Shown here: one piece after another, positions 43,348 through 53,493 of the stretch
How the letters are laid out: every line of letters starts with the position of its first letter
Position numbering within the stretch: position 1 is the first letter of the stretch
Source of the DNA: Bin55 sp965220235
Lineage (GTDB): Bacteria; Pseudomonadota; Gammaproteobacteria; Pseudomonadales; Azotimanducaceae
DNA length: 64,000 nt
NCBI GenBank assembly: GCA_965220235.1
Contig: OZ244815.1
Location: forward strand, 2,046,001-2,110,000
Reading direction: 5' to 3'
Position numbers and translations under genes: made by a program
Notes under the pieces: generated by a model
Databases searched by the model: none
The model's input: the letters and a program-made list of their open reading frames with translations, nothing else
Told to the model about the DNA's origin: nothing

Positions 43348-46300
43348 ATGTCTGAAAGCGGCTCTAATCAGATAGACACAACGCAGTCTGATACCAATGT
43401 CGAAGAGAACATGCACGAGTATTCGCGAGAGAAAATCGCGATCGTGGGGATGGCATGTCGCTTTCCAGGCGCACCCGACTTAACGACCTTTTGGCGTCAA
43501 TTACTTGACGGTGCGAATTGCGCAATCGAGTGTCCTCCAGGGTCAAACGAAGGACGAGTTGGTGAGCTGTATAGCGACACATCATCGATTCCTAGTGCAT
43601 GTCGTCATGGTGCCTTCTTAACTGACATCGACCAATTCGACGCAGAGTTCTTCAGGATTTCGCCGTCCGAAGCTGAGTTCCTCGACCCACAACAGCGCAT
43701 GATGTTGGAAACCAGCTGGCAAGCGCTCGAAAACGCAAACATTGATCCTGACTCGTTACGCGGCTCCAGCGCGTCGGTGTTTGCCGGGATGAGTAACAAC
43801 GACTACCGATATTTGATTCTGAACGGCGCCGATACATCACAGCCGGCTGCAAGTCTGTACACGATCACGGGAACGTCTTTAAATACGGCGATCGGCCGCG
43901 TGTCCTACGCGCTCGGGTTTGAAGGACCTGCCATGACCGTAGACACCGCGTGTTCTTCGTCGCTGGTCGCGATGCATCAAGCAGCCGTCGCCTTGCGTTC
44001 CGGCGAGACAGATGTTGCTCTTGCGGGTGGCGTTCAACTCATTTTGTCAGGCAAATTGACGGAACTTCGAGCCAACGCCGGCATGCTTTCACCGGATGGA
44101 ACCTGTAAGACCTTCGACGAAAACGCTAACGGATACGTTCGTGGCGAAGGCTGTGGCATCGTTGTGCTCAAGCGCCTGAGTGATGCGGAACGAGATGGCG
44201 ATCACATTTGGGCAATCGTGTCAGCTACTGCGATTAATCAGGACGGTACCAGCGACGGTTTAACCGTGCCACGCGGCACTTCACAGAAAGCCGTCATCGA
44301 AGCAGCTGCAAAACAGGCACAGATATCACCAACCAACGTCGACTATCTTGAGGCTCATGGGACCGGTACTCCCGTCGGCGACCCAATTGAAATCAATGCC
44401 GCAGCAGAGGTTTATGGAAAAGATCGCGGTTCGAACACGCCGCTGTTGATCGGTTCGGTAAAAACGAATATCGGTCATCTTGAACCCGCTGCTGGCGTTG
44501 CGGGCGTCATCAAAGCCGCATTGGCGATGAAGTTTGGTGTTATTCCGCGACACCTGAACTTCGAGACCCCAAGTTCCGCGATTGAGTGGGATCGCCTGCC
44601 GGTCGAAGTCGTGACGGAAGCTAGGCCATGGCCCGAAAAAGAATCTTCTGCTCGACATGCCGGAATTAACTCCTTTGGCTTCTCGGGGACCAACGCTCAC
44701 GTCATTCTTGGCGGTCACACCGATCCAGAACCAATTGGCGATGTTGCGAACGCCATGGACTGTATTGTCGGCGACGCTAAACGTGTCGAACCTGATGTTG
44801 ATACCCGCGCACAACTGAATGTGGACGGAATAACTGAGAACTTGCGCAAAAAGCGCATCCTTCCAGTATCAGGGAAGTCCCTAGAGGCATTGAAAGCGGT
44901 AGCTAGTGAATACCTACGTTGGATAGCTAATTCCTCAGACCTTCTACAAGATTCAACCGAAGCTTTTAACTCAAAGCTACTTGATTTTGCTTGGACTTCA
45001 TCCATCGGAAGGAGTCATTTCAACCACCGTAAAGGACTTGTGTTTGACGGGCACGATTCTCTTGTCGAAAAGCTGACGGACGTCACGACTCTGGACTCAG
45101 CCGATTCATGCGGGACGCCTCAGCACGTTGCGTTCGCATATACCGGACAAGGTAGTCAATGGGTTGGCATGGGCAAAACGCTTTACGACACCGAACCTGT
45201 ATTCAAGAGCGTAATCGATCGATGCGAAGAGGTAATACAGGCCGAGCGCAATAGTTCGCTCATAGCACGAATGTTCGGATCCGGCGGTGCCGTCGACGAC
45301 CTTGAAGATCCACAGTGGGTACAACCGTGCATCTATGCAGTCGAGTGTGCGTTAACGGATCTTTGGGCGAGTCTTGGTATCAAGCCTTCCGTGGTACTTG
45401 GGCATAGCCTCGGAGAAATCGCCGCGGCTCGAACAGCTGGCGTTTTCTCGCTTGAAGATGGGTGTCGATTTGCCTCCGGTCGTGGGAGACTCATGAGTCA
45501 ACTACCCGGTCCGGGACTGATGGCAGCGGTGTTTCTCACAGAAGAAGGAATCGATCTAGCCGTCGCTGAATACAACGACCAACTGAATGGTACGGGAGTA
45601 AGTGTCGCAGCACAAAACGGTGCACACCAGGTCGTTAGTGGTTATGTTGATGAACTAGAACCTTTGTTAGAGCATTTCGAAGGCGAGGACATCCGCGTTC
45701 GACGATTAAAGAAGAGCCCGGCTTATCACAGTGCATTAGTGGAACCGATCTTGGACGAGCTGGCAGAGGTCGTAGGTGGTTTAAATGTCGCGACACCAAA
45801 AATCCCCGTGATAAGCAACCTAAGCGGCGAATTGGTTGCGCCTGATCGTCTATTGGACAGCGAGTATTGGCAGCAACATGCGCGTGGAACGGTCGCTTAC
45901 CGAAAAGGTATCGAGTCCGTTGCTAAGCAAGGGATCGATGCTGTACTAGAAATCGGACCAAATCCAATCCTAGGTCCGATGACAGAAATGGCGTGGCCGG
46001 AACATAACGCCGACTTCCCGGTCGTGCTCGCTAGCCTTCACGCACCGCGCGAAGACCGGCCTGAAATCCCAATCGACGGCGGGTTTCACGAATCTGTTTG
46101 CGAAGCCTACGAACAGGGATTGAATATTCGTTTTCAAGGTCTTTATGTCGGTGAAGAGCGACGCAAGATCAATATCCCAGGCTACGCATTTCAGCGTCGG
46201 CGTCACTGGGTCCAAGCTCGTTCACGACGCGTCGCGGACACCGATCATGCGTTACTGGGAACGAGACACGAGACCCCGTATGGCGAGCTCAATTTCGAGA

Positions 46301-49300
46301 CGCAACTGGCGTCCTCTGATCCAATTTGGTTACAAGAGCATCTCGTCTTCGGTCAAGTTCTAGTACCGGGTGCATTCTTTGGAGCAATGGGTTTCGAGTG
46401 TTTAGGCTCACCACTCGTAGGTACGTGCGTAGAAGATCTTCAACTTCACAATCCGATGATGCTAAGGAACTCTTCGGAAGAAGAAGAGTCGCGCCGACTT
46501 CAGCTCGCCCTTCGGTCAGCAGATACAGAAGGTGCACGCAAATTCGAGATTTTCAGCAAAGGAACTCAAGAGGAGAGCTGGTTACTTCACGCGACCGGAG
46601 TTATTTCAAACCGATCCAACGAAACCGAACCAAGCGAATCTGTTGTCCTTGAGGAACTAACCGAGCCACTCGAGAGCGAGGACCTTACCGAGTACTACAA
46701 GCAAAAATCAGAAGCAAATATTCAGCTCGGCAAACCGTTTCAGAATCTTCGCAGTCTATGGTCTGCATCCGGCAACGCCGTCGCAGAAATAAGGATGAGA
46801 GACGAAGACGTCATGCCGAACGTGGCAATTCAGCCTTTGTTGCTCGACGCTTGCTTTCAAGTCTTAGCTGCGGCGCGTGAGTCCTCGGACCTAGGAGGAG
46901 GCGGGACGTACATCCCGTTCGGCTGGGACCGTCTCACGCTTCACGCGACGATGACGTCTAGTGTCATTTGCCGCGCACAGATGCATGGCATATCCGAGGA
47001 AACCCGGGACACAGGTACTGCGGACAACACGAATCTCGAAGCGCTGAGCGGTGACCTTTGGATTTACGACGAGCGCGGACGCCTTTGTGGCGAATTGCTC
47101 GGATTGACGGTGAAGAAAGCAACTCGATCCTCTCTTCTATCGGCTATCGAAGATCCCACCGATCTGATTTACGAAGTGGAATGGCAAAACCGCGATCATC
47201 TCACAACGACACGCGAGAAATACCCGCTCGCCGAGCTTAAGGACATTGAATCTAACGTTGAGCCTTTCTTCAACTACCTGCTCGCGCAAGGCGTCACGCC
47301 TGAAGAACGATACGACTTACTTCAAGATCTTGAGCGTCTCGCGCATTCATGGGTTCTAGCTGCGTTCGACAACGCCGGATTCGAGAGGACGAAAGGTACG
47401 CAAGTTCTTGTCGAGGACTTAATAGCGCAATTTGGTGTTCTACCAATCCACAAGAAACTCGTCGTGAGAATGCTTCGTATGCTGGTTGACGCCGGTGTTC
47501 TAGAGAAGTCCTCGAGCGACGAATACACTGTCGTTCTCGATCAAACCGAAGCTTTGCCGAACGGCGTCGAACCGCCCGAAGCTCTATTCGAGAAACTAAA
47601 AGAAAAACACCCTCACGGACTTTACGAACTTACGCTCCTAAGTCGATTTGGTGTTCGATTCCTCGAACTGTTGACGGGTGGTGCAGATCCTCTCGCGCTC
47701 CTATTTGATGATGATTCGTCTGGAGCAGCAGATTTTTACCGTACTGCGCCTGTTTCTGCGGCAGGTAATCGACTGCTCGGAGACGCGATTTCAAGCATCG
47801 TAAACGAACTGCCTGACGATAGAACGCTCCGCGTCATCGAAGTAGGTGCGGGAACTGGTGCAACGACAGAGATCGTTTTCGCTGAACTCGAAGCGAAAAA
47901 ACTCGAATACACCTATACGGATATTTCCGCTGGCTTTTTCGCGGAGGCCGAACGAAATTTCGCAGGGAACGGGATCAACATCGAATATCGCGCATTAGAT
48001 ATCGAGAACGATCCTCAGACTCAAGGATATGAAGACAGTTCTTACGACATTGTCGTCGCCGCAAACGTTTTGCATGCGACACAAAACCTTCTCGAAACAC
48101 TATCTAACTGTCGGAAACTGCTAGCTCCGGGCGGGGTCCTGATCGCATTGGAATCGCTACGCGGTCGTGCTTGGCAGGATCTGACATTCGGTTTTCTAGA
48201 TGGCTGGTGGCGATACAACGACGCGTATCGAAAAGATCATGCGTTAGCAAGTCCGGACATTTGGCGAAGTGCACTATCAGACGCCGGCTATGTTGACGCG
48301 GTGATATTTGGGGATGAAACCGTATCCGACACTTCTGGTCCACTCGGTTCCGGAACCGTAGTCGCGCAAAACCCACTCGATAGGCAATTACGACCTGGTA
48401 CTTGGGTAATCGAGCGAGATCAAGGGGATATCGGAACGAGATTAACGAGTTGGCTTGAGTCACGGGATCAAAACGTCATCGTAACAAGCCTGAACGGCGA
48501 ACACGATTCCGATTCTCGGAAAATCGTCAGTCACGTCGACCTGGCAGAGCTGCTTGAGCAACTACCAAGCGATCAACCGTTGCGAGGTGTCGTTCATCTT
48601 AAAGGCCTCGACGGACACGGTGCGAATTCCACCTCAGATGAACTCGCATCGGACATCAAAGCTGTAACGACAAGTGCATTAAGCCTGACGCAAGTGCTGA
48701 TCGAGTCGGGTATACGACCGACATCCGGGAGCTCCTACGTCACATGTGGTTCGCAGGTGATCGAATGTGAACAGATCGGACAGATAGCAAGTGCGGCACT
48801 GTGGGGATTCGGCAAAGTTGCTGAACTTGAGTCTTCGCTGTTAAACCCACGAATGATTGATCTAGATCCGCAAGAAGATACATTCGACCTGCTGATTCAA
48901 GATCTGATGACACCTGACGACGATAACCATGTCGCATACCGAAGAGGTATGAGGTACAGCGCACGCTTGGTGCAGAGTAAGGAGAATGAATCTCGGCTCA
49001 CTTTGCCGAACGAAAACGAGTGGATCATGCGGTCCGACAAAGATGGTTCGTTGTCGAACGTGCGTACGGCACCGATTGAAGCTGCCACTCTGGAAACCCG
49101 GCAAGTTCGAGTTCGAGTCGAAGCCGCTGGTTTGAACTTCTCAGATGTCCTCGTTGCATTAGGAGCGCAGGTTCCGAACGCATCGCTGGGACTTGAGTTT
49201 GCAGGATATATCACCGCAACCGCATCCGATGTCGATGAGTTTTCAATCAGCGATCGAGTCGTTGGTATGGGATTTGGTACGTTTGGAACCGAAATAACGA

Positions 49301-52300
49301 CACACGCCAGTCTCGTTGCCGCCGCACCAGAAAACCTGCTGTTCGGCGAGCTGGCGACCATCCCAATTGCGTTTAGTACGGTAGCGATTGGATTTGAACT
49401 CGCAAAACTCAAACCAGGTGATCGAGTCCTGGTTCATTCCGCAGCTGGCGGAGTTGGTCTGGCGGCAATCCAATTGGCGCAAGCAGCCGGTGCGCAAGTG
49501 ATCGCGACTGCAAGTACTTCGAAACAAGACTTCCTTAAGTCGTGTGGCATTGAGCATGTCTTTGACAGCCGGACATTAGCGTTCGGTAAGCAAGTCCTTG
49601 AAGTGACCAATGGCGAAGGCGTAGACGTCGTTTTAAATAGTCTCACAAGCGAAGGATTCATCGACACAAGTCTGAGTTGCCTCAATCAGCACGGTCGCTT
49701 TATCGAAATCGGTCGACTGAACATATTCTCGGACGAAGAAATGAAGCGTAAGCGACCGGACGTCGATTACCACGTGATCTCACTTGATGAACTCAAACGA
49801 GAAGAGCCGGATCAAGTCGGACACACGTTCAGCGATCTGATGACTCGGTTCGCGGATGGTGAACTGCAGCCACTAAGACATACGAAGTGGCCGATCGCCG
49901 AGATTGGCGATGCGCTGCAATACATGGGATCTGCGCGCCACGTCGGCAAACTCGTACTCACAGTCCCGGCCTTCGCACACGGCATGCTCAAAGACGATCG
50001 TACGTACTTAATCACCGGTGGACTCGGCGGCATCGGTTGTGAAGTTGCGACATGGCTCGTCGAGCGAGGTGCAAAACACATCGTTCTCAATGGCCGGCGA
50101 GCGCCGGATGAACCCGCGCTCATGACGATTGAGGAATTGAGTGAACGCGGTTGCAAGATTGAGGTCAAGATTGCGGACATGACGCAGACTTCAGAAATTG
50201 ACACGATGCTTCGCGAAATCGAACACGAAATGCCGCCTCTCGGCGGGATTGTCCACAGCGTCGGCGTGCTATCGGACGGCGCAATCCCAAATCAAACGTG
50301 GGAGCGATTTGAGCAAGTTCTCGCGCCTAAGGTTGTTGGTGCATGGCGCTTGCATGAAGCGACAAAACGTCTAGACCTCGACTTCTTTGTTTTGTTTTCG
50401 AGTGCGACTGGCGTGCTCGGTAATGCAGGACAAGCTAATCACGCGGCCGCAAATGCATTCCTGGATCAATTAGCTGCCCATCGTCGCGCATTAGGGCTAC
50501 CTGGACAATCGATTGCTTGGGGAGCATGGTCCGATATTGGCGAAGCTGCAGAACAACGTGACAGAATTGCGTCGCAATTGGAGACAACCGGTACAGGTTG
50601 GATTTCACCAGAGTTAGGTATTCGGACCCTCGACTATCTTGCGTGCCATGACATAACCAATCCGGCGGCCATGTCCGTCGATTGGCGCGTGCTTGAACAG
50701 AGTCTGAACTCGCGACCAAGTTTCTTGAAGGAATTACTATCGAGTGATGAAGACGATGATGCGGCAGGGCTCGATGCTCTGACCATTGACGTTATCGAGC
50801 TGCGGTCAGCTGACTCCGAGTCACGCGTCGAAGTCTTGATGTCATATGTTCAGAACCAGCTGCAATCCATCCTACGACTACCGTCGTTACCGACTCGAAA
50901 CGTCGGATTTTTCGACCTCGGTATGGACTCGTTGATGGCTGTTGAACTTCGAAATCGTCTCATTCGAGCATTCGAAGGTGAACTTACGATTTCAAGAACC
51001 ATTGTGTTCGATCATCCTGACGTCGAAGCCTTAGCCACTTACCTTTCAAACGAACTCGAAGATGGCGCTGGTACCGATTCAAGTGAGAATGCGACACAGA
51101 ACACTCCAATACTTACGAGCAACACCAAGGTCGCCGTCATTGGTCTCGCCTGTCGATTTCCAGGATCCTCCGATTACGTGGCGTTCTGGCACAATCTCGC
51201 ACGCGAGAATTCCTCTATTCGAGAAAACCGGCGTGACGATAAATCATGGGAAGGCGTCGTCGGTGATGCTAACGCGAACGATGCATATTTACGTTGTGGC
51301 GGCTTCGTTGACGATATCGACGAATTCGACGCCGAATTCTTTGGGATTCGGCCGATCGAGGCGCGATCAATGGACCCGCGACAGCGTATGCTCCTCGAAA
51401 CCAGCTGGGAAGCGATTGAGAACGCAGGTATCGATCCTAATTCACTGCGTGGCGCTCGAGTGGGTCTGTACATCGGTTTAGGAGGTAGTGAATATAGAGA
51501 CCTTCTAAGTGCAGGCGGGGTCGAGGACAGTTACGTTGGTACATCCTCTGGAATGACGGCGGGCCGTATCTCGTATGTGTTTGGTCTAACAGGTCCAGCC
51601 ATTTCGTTCGATTTGGCGTGTGCATCGTCACTTGTTTCGATTCACGAGGGGATCAAAGCACTTCAGCACGGTGAAATTGACCTCGCACTTGTCGGCGGTG
51701 CAAATGCGATCCTTTCACCAGCCATCATGCGATTTCACCGCGAGTTAGGACTTCTCGCGCCTAACGGCAACTGTCTTCCATTCGATGAAAACGCAGAGGG
51801 ATACGTTCGAGGCGAAGGATGTGGCATACTCGTACTCAAACGTCTAGATGAGGCTGAACGCGACGGCGACCCGGTCTGGTCGACACTACTTGGTTCCGCA
51901 GTAAACCAGAACGGCGCAAGTGCAGGCTTAACCGTGCCAAACGGGACGGCTCAAGAGCAAGTCATGCAAGACGCGGTCGTGAGAGCAGGCATCAACCCCA
52001 ATGAAGTTGACTACCTTGAAACTCACACGACAGGACTTGCATTAAGTGATCCCATCGAGATAAGAGCAGCGTCGTCCGTCTACACGTCATCTTCCGAACG
52101 CGAGCGGTCGCTATTGATCGGTTCGCTTAAGAGTCGTCTCGGGCACCTTGAGTGGGCCGCCGGTGTTGCGGGTGTCATCAAGCTCATTCTGTCGATGTCA
52201 CAACGGACCGTCCCCGCCCAATTGCATTTCTCTGAACCCAATCGGCAAGTAGACTGGGATACGAACCGAATCGAAATTAATCGTTCATCCGTTGAGTGGC

Positions 52301-53472
52301 CTGAAACTAACGGACGTTCTCCGATAGGCGCGGTGAGCGCATTTGGCATGTCAGGAACGAATTCGCACGTGCTCCTTGAAGGCAACGCTGGGGCCGACTG
52401 GAACGAGACGTCTAATCCGAATGTTCCTTTTATTCGTGGCACCGCTATTGAAGTACAGTTGCCCCAACCTGCGCTGCCGAACGAACTTGATCTCTCTTCT
52501 ATACTGATCACTAAAGCAACGCGTCAATGCCGATTTCTACCGCTTTCCGGAAAATCGCCAGAAGCCGTTCTCGGTTTAGCTCGGAAATACATCACTTGGC
52601 TTGAAGACCTAAGGCTTGACGAACTTGATCCTGAAGCGTCGGATTGCTACTTAGCCGACTTCGCATGGACCGCGTGTACAGGACGAAATCACTTTGACGC
52701 TCGCATCGGCGTGGCATTCAACGATGTAACGATGCTCCTTGATTCACTATCAGCGATCAAGGCAACGGATGTCACAGAAACTGAAGGTGACGTTCCACGC
52801 CCAAGAAGTGTCACTTACGTCTTTAGTGATGACGAAACTGCATGGTTGAGATTTGGCCGCGATCTTTACGAGAAGGAACCTGTCATTCGAGCGGTCATTG
52901 ATCTCTTTAACGAGCGATTGGTGCAGAGCGAGCAGGAGGAGATTTTTGAGGTATTGTCATTCGACCAATCAGAATCTACGAAACAAATGGACGCAGCGCG
53001 ATTTCAAGTCGCCCTGCATGCTATTTACACTGCGGCATCCGTCTATTGGCAGTTAATGGGATTTCAACCCGTTGCGATGATTGGTTCTCCCGCGCAACGA
53101 ATCTCCGCCTGCCTCCTTGATGGAACGATGAGTCTTGAGGAGGGAATTGTGAGAATCTCAGAATTTGCATCCAACGGGTCAGACCCGCAATCAATGAGCG
53201 ACATTCAGACAACGAACATACCGTGGTTTGACGCGGCAGATCATCAGAGTCTGAAACAACAAGATTTTGACTTTCACTTACCGATCGGTCCTGTAGCGGA
53301 TATTGAATCGGCTAATGTCTCAATGGACGTTGGTCTAATCCAATCCGTAGCTAAAACGTATGAGGCTGGTTTACCGATCGATCTTCGAGGATTGTTCGTT
53401 GGTGAAAAACGATCAAGGATGACGCTACCGAGCTATTCGTTTGAAAGACGCAGATTCTGGTTCAATGACTGA
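43348..53472 (+). CDS. Two-module type I polyketide synthase with a carrier-less terminal KS and dead AT
   Basis: From ATG 43348 (AAAGG upstream; TTG 43327 is an alternative) 3374 residues are encoded. Domains: KS1 about 29-455 (Cys202, His337, His377); AT1 about 590-890 (GHSLGE, Ser687; AYH rather than YASH near 794, so malonyl-type is likelier); DH about 965-1265 (His998 in HLVFGQVLVP, Asp1167); C-methyltransferase (EVGAGTG at 1498); ER about 1895-2205 (AAGGVG at 2032); KR about 2215-2395 (GGLGGIG from 2224); ACP1 with Ser2528 (GMDSL); KS2 about 2595-3011 (Cys2758, His2893, His2933); then an AT remnant. The first module has every reducing domain plus a methyltransferase, as in highly reducing iterative synthases. 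In the second AT, GHSxG has become GSPAQ (Pro3248) and the C-terminal half is shortened. There is no second ACP and no thioesterase. A discrete ACP and Sfp-type transferase lie nearby. Product unknown. Confidence 0.95.
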   Translation: MSESGSNQIDTTQSDTNVEENMHEYSREKIAIVGMACRFPGAPDLTTFWRQLLDGANCAIECPPGSNEGRVGELYSDTSSIPSACRHGAFLTDIDQFDAEFFRISPSEAEFLDPQQRMMLETSWQALENANIDPDSLRGSSASVFAGMSNNDYRYLILNGADTSQPAASLYTITGTSLNTAIGRVSYALGFEGPAMTVDTACSSSLVAMHQAAVALRSGETDVALAGGVQLILSGKLTELRANAGMLSPDGTCKTFDENANGYVRGEGCGIVVLKRLSDAERDGDHIWAIVSATAINQDGTSDGLTVPRGTSQKAVIEAAAKQAQISPTNVDYLEAHGTGTPVGDPIEINAAAEVYGKDRGSNTPLLIGSVKTNIGHLEPAAGVAGVIKAALAMKFGVIPRHLNFETPSSAIEWDRLPVEVVTEARPWPEKESSARHAGINSFGFSGTNAHVILGGHTDPEPIGDVANAMDCIVGDAKRVEPDVDTRAQLNVDGITENLRKKRILPVSGKSLEALKAVASEYLRWIANSSDLLQDSTEAFNSKLLDFAWTSSIGRSHFNHRKGLVFDGHDSLVEKLTDVTTLDSADSCGTPQHVAFAYTGQGSQWVGMGKTLYDTEPVFKSVIDRCEEVIQAERNSSLIARMFGSGGAVDDLEDPQWVQPCIYAVECALTDLWASLGIKPSVVLGHSLGEIAAARTAGVFSLEDGCRFASGRGRLMSQLPGPGLMAAVFLTEEGIDLAVAEYNDQLNGTGVSVAAQNGAHQVVSGYVDELEPLLEHFEGEDIRVRRLKKSPAYHSALVEPILDELAEVVGGLNVATPKIPVISNLSGELVAPDRLLDSEYWQQHARGTVAYRKGIESVAKQGIDAVLEIGPNPILGPMTEMAWPEHNADFPVVLASLHAPREDRPEIPIDGGFHESVCEAYEQGLNIRFQGLYVGEERRKINIPGYAFQRRRHWVQARSRRVADTDHALLGTRHETPYGELNFETQLASSDPIWLQEHLVFGQVLVPGAFFGAMGFECLGSPLVGTCVEDLQLHNPMMLRNSSEEEESRRLQLALRSADTEGARKFEIFSKGTQEESWLLHATGVISNRSNETEPSESVVLEELTEPLESEDLTEYYKQKSEANIQLGKPFQNLRSLWSASGNAVAEIRMRDEDVMPNVAIQPLLLDACFQVLAAARESSDLGGGGTYIPFGWDRLTLHATMTSSVICRAQMHGISEETRDTGTADNTNLEALSGDLWIYDERGRLCGELLGLTVKKATRSSLLSAIEDPTDLIYEVEWQNRDHLTTTREKYPLAELKDIESNVEPFFNYLLAQGVTPEERYDLLQDLERLAHSWVLAAFDNAGFERTKGTQVLVEDLIAQFGVLPIHKKLVVRMLRMLVDAGVLEKSSSDEYTVVLDQTEALPNGVEPPEALFEKLKEKHPHGLYELTLLSRFGVRFLELLTGGADPLALLFDDDSSGAADFYRTAPVSAAGNRLLGDAISSIVNELPDDRTLRVIEVGAGTGATTEIVFAELEAKKLEYTYTDISAGFFAEAERNFAGNGINIEYRALDIENDPQTQGYEDSSYDIVVAANVLHATQNLLETLSNCRKLLAPGGVLIALESLRGRAWQDLTFGFLDGWWRYNDAYRKDHALASPDIWRSALSDAGYVDAVIFGDETVSDTSGPLGSGTVVAQNPLDRQLRPGTWVIERDQGDIGTRLTSWLESRDQNVIVTSLNGEHDSDSRKIVSHVDLAELLEQLPSDQPLRGVVHLKGLDGHGANSTSDELASDIKAVTTSALSLTQVLIESGIRPTSGSSYVTCGSQVIECEQIGQIASAALWGFGKVAELESSLLNPRMIDLDPQEDTFDLLIQDLMTPDDDNHVAYRRGMRYSARLVQSKENESRLTLPNENEWIMRSDKDGSLSNVRTAPIEAATLETRQVRVRVEAAGLNFSDVLVALGAQVPNASLGLEFAGYITATASDVDEFSISDRVVGMGFGTFGTEITTHASLVAAAPENLLFGELATIPIAFSTVAIGFELAKLKPGDRVLVHSAAGGVGLAAIQLAQAAGAQVIATASTSKQDFLKSCGIEHVFDSRTLAFGKQVLEVTNGEGVDVVLNSLTSEGFIDTSLSCLNQHGRFIEIGRLNIFSDEEMKRKRPDVDYHVISLDELKREEPDQVGHTFSDLMTRFADGELQPLRHTKWPIAEIGDALQYMGSARHVGKLVLTVPAFAHGMLKDDRTYLITGGLGGIGCEVATWLVERGAKHIVLNGRRAPDEPALMTIEELSERGCKIEVKIADMTQTSEIDTMLREIEHEMPPLGGIVHSVGVLSDGAIPNQTWERFEQVLAPKVVGAWRLHEATKRLDLDFFVLFSSATGVLGNAGQANHAAANAFLDQLAAHRRALGLPGQSIAWGAWSDIGEAAEQRDRIASQLETTGTGWISPELGIRTLDYLACHDITNPAAMSVDWRVLEQSLNSRPSFLKELLSSDEDDDAAGLDALTIDVIELRSADSESRVEVLMSYVQNQLQSILRLPSLPTRNVGFFDLGMDSLMAVELRNRLIRAFEGELTISRTIVFDHPDVEALATYLSNELEDGAGTDSSENATQNTPILTSNTKVAVIGLACRFPGSSDYVAFWHNLARENSSIRENRRDDKSWEGVVGDANANDAYLRCGGFVDDIDEFDAEFFGIRPIEARSMDPRQRMLLETSWEAIENAGIDPNSLRGARVGLYIGLGGSEYRDLLSAGGVEDSYVGTSSGMTAGRISYVFGLTGPAISFDLACASSLVSIHEGIKALQHGEIDLALVGGANAILSPAIMRFHRELGLLAPNGNCLPFDENAEGYVRGEGCGILVLKRLDEAERDGDPVWSTLLGSAVNQNGASAGLTVPNGTAQEQVMQDAVVRAGINPNEVDYLETHTTGLALSDPIEIRAASSVYTSSSERERSLLIGSLKSRLGHLEWAAGVAGVIKLILSMSQRTVPAQLHFSEPNRQVDWDTNRIEINRSSVEWPETNGRSPIGAVSAFGMSGTNSHVLLEGNAGADWNETSNPNVPFIRGTAIEVQLPQPALPNELDLSSILITKATRQCRFLPLSGKSPEAVLGLARKYITWLEDLRLDELDPEASDCYLADFAWTACTGRNHFDARIGVAFNDVTMLLDSLSAIKATDVTETEGDVPRPRSVTYVFSDDETAWLRFGRDLYEKEPVIRAVIDLFNERLVQSEQEEIFEVLSFDQSESTKQMDAARFQVALHAIYTAASVYWQLMGFQPVAMIGSPAQRISACLLDGTMSLEEGIVRISEFASNGSDPQSMSDIQTTNIPWFDAADHQSLKQQDFDFHLPIGPVADIESANVSMDVGLIQSVAKTYEAGLPIDLRGLFVGEKRSRMTLPSYSFERRRFWFND

Positions 53473-53493
53473 AGCCGACGAGCAAATCGGGAC

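Noticed and set aside
50860..51060. A thioesterase domain at the end of the synthase.
   Set aside because: After ACP1 comes KS2, and the protein ends in the AT remnant with PSYSFERRRFWFND. No GxSxG thioesterase fold is present.
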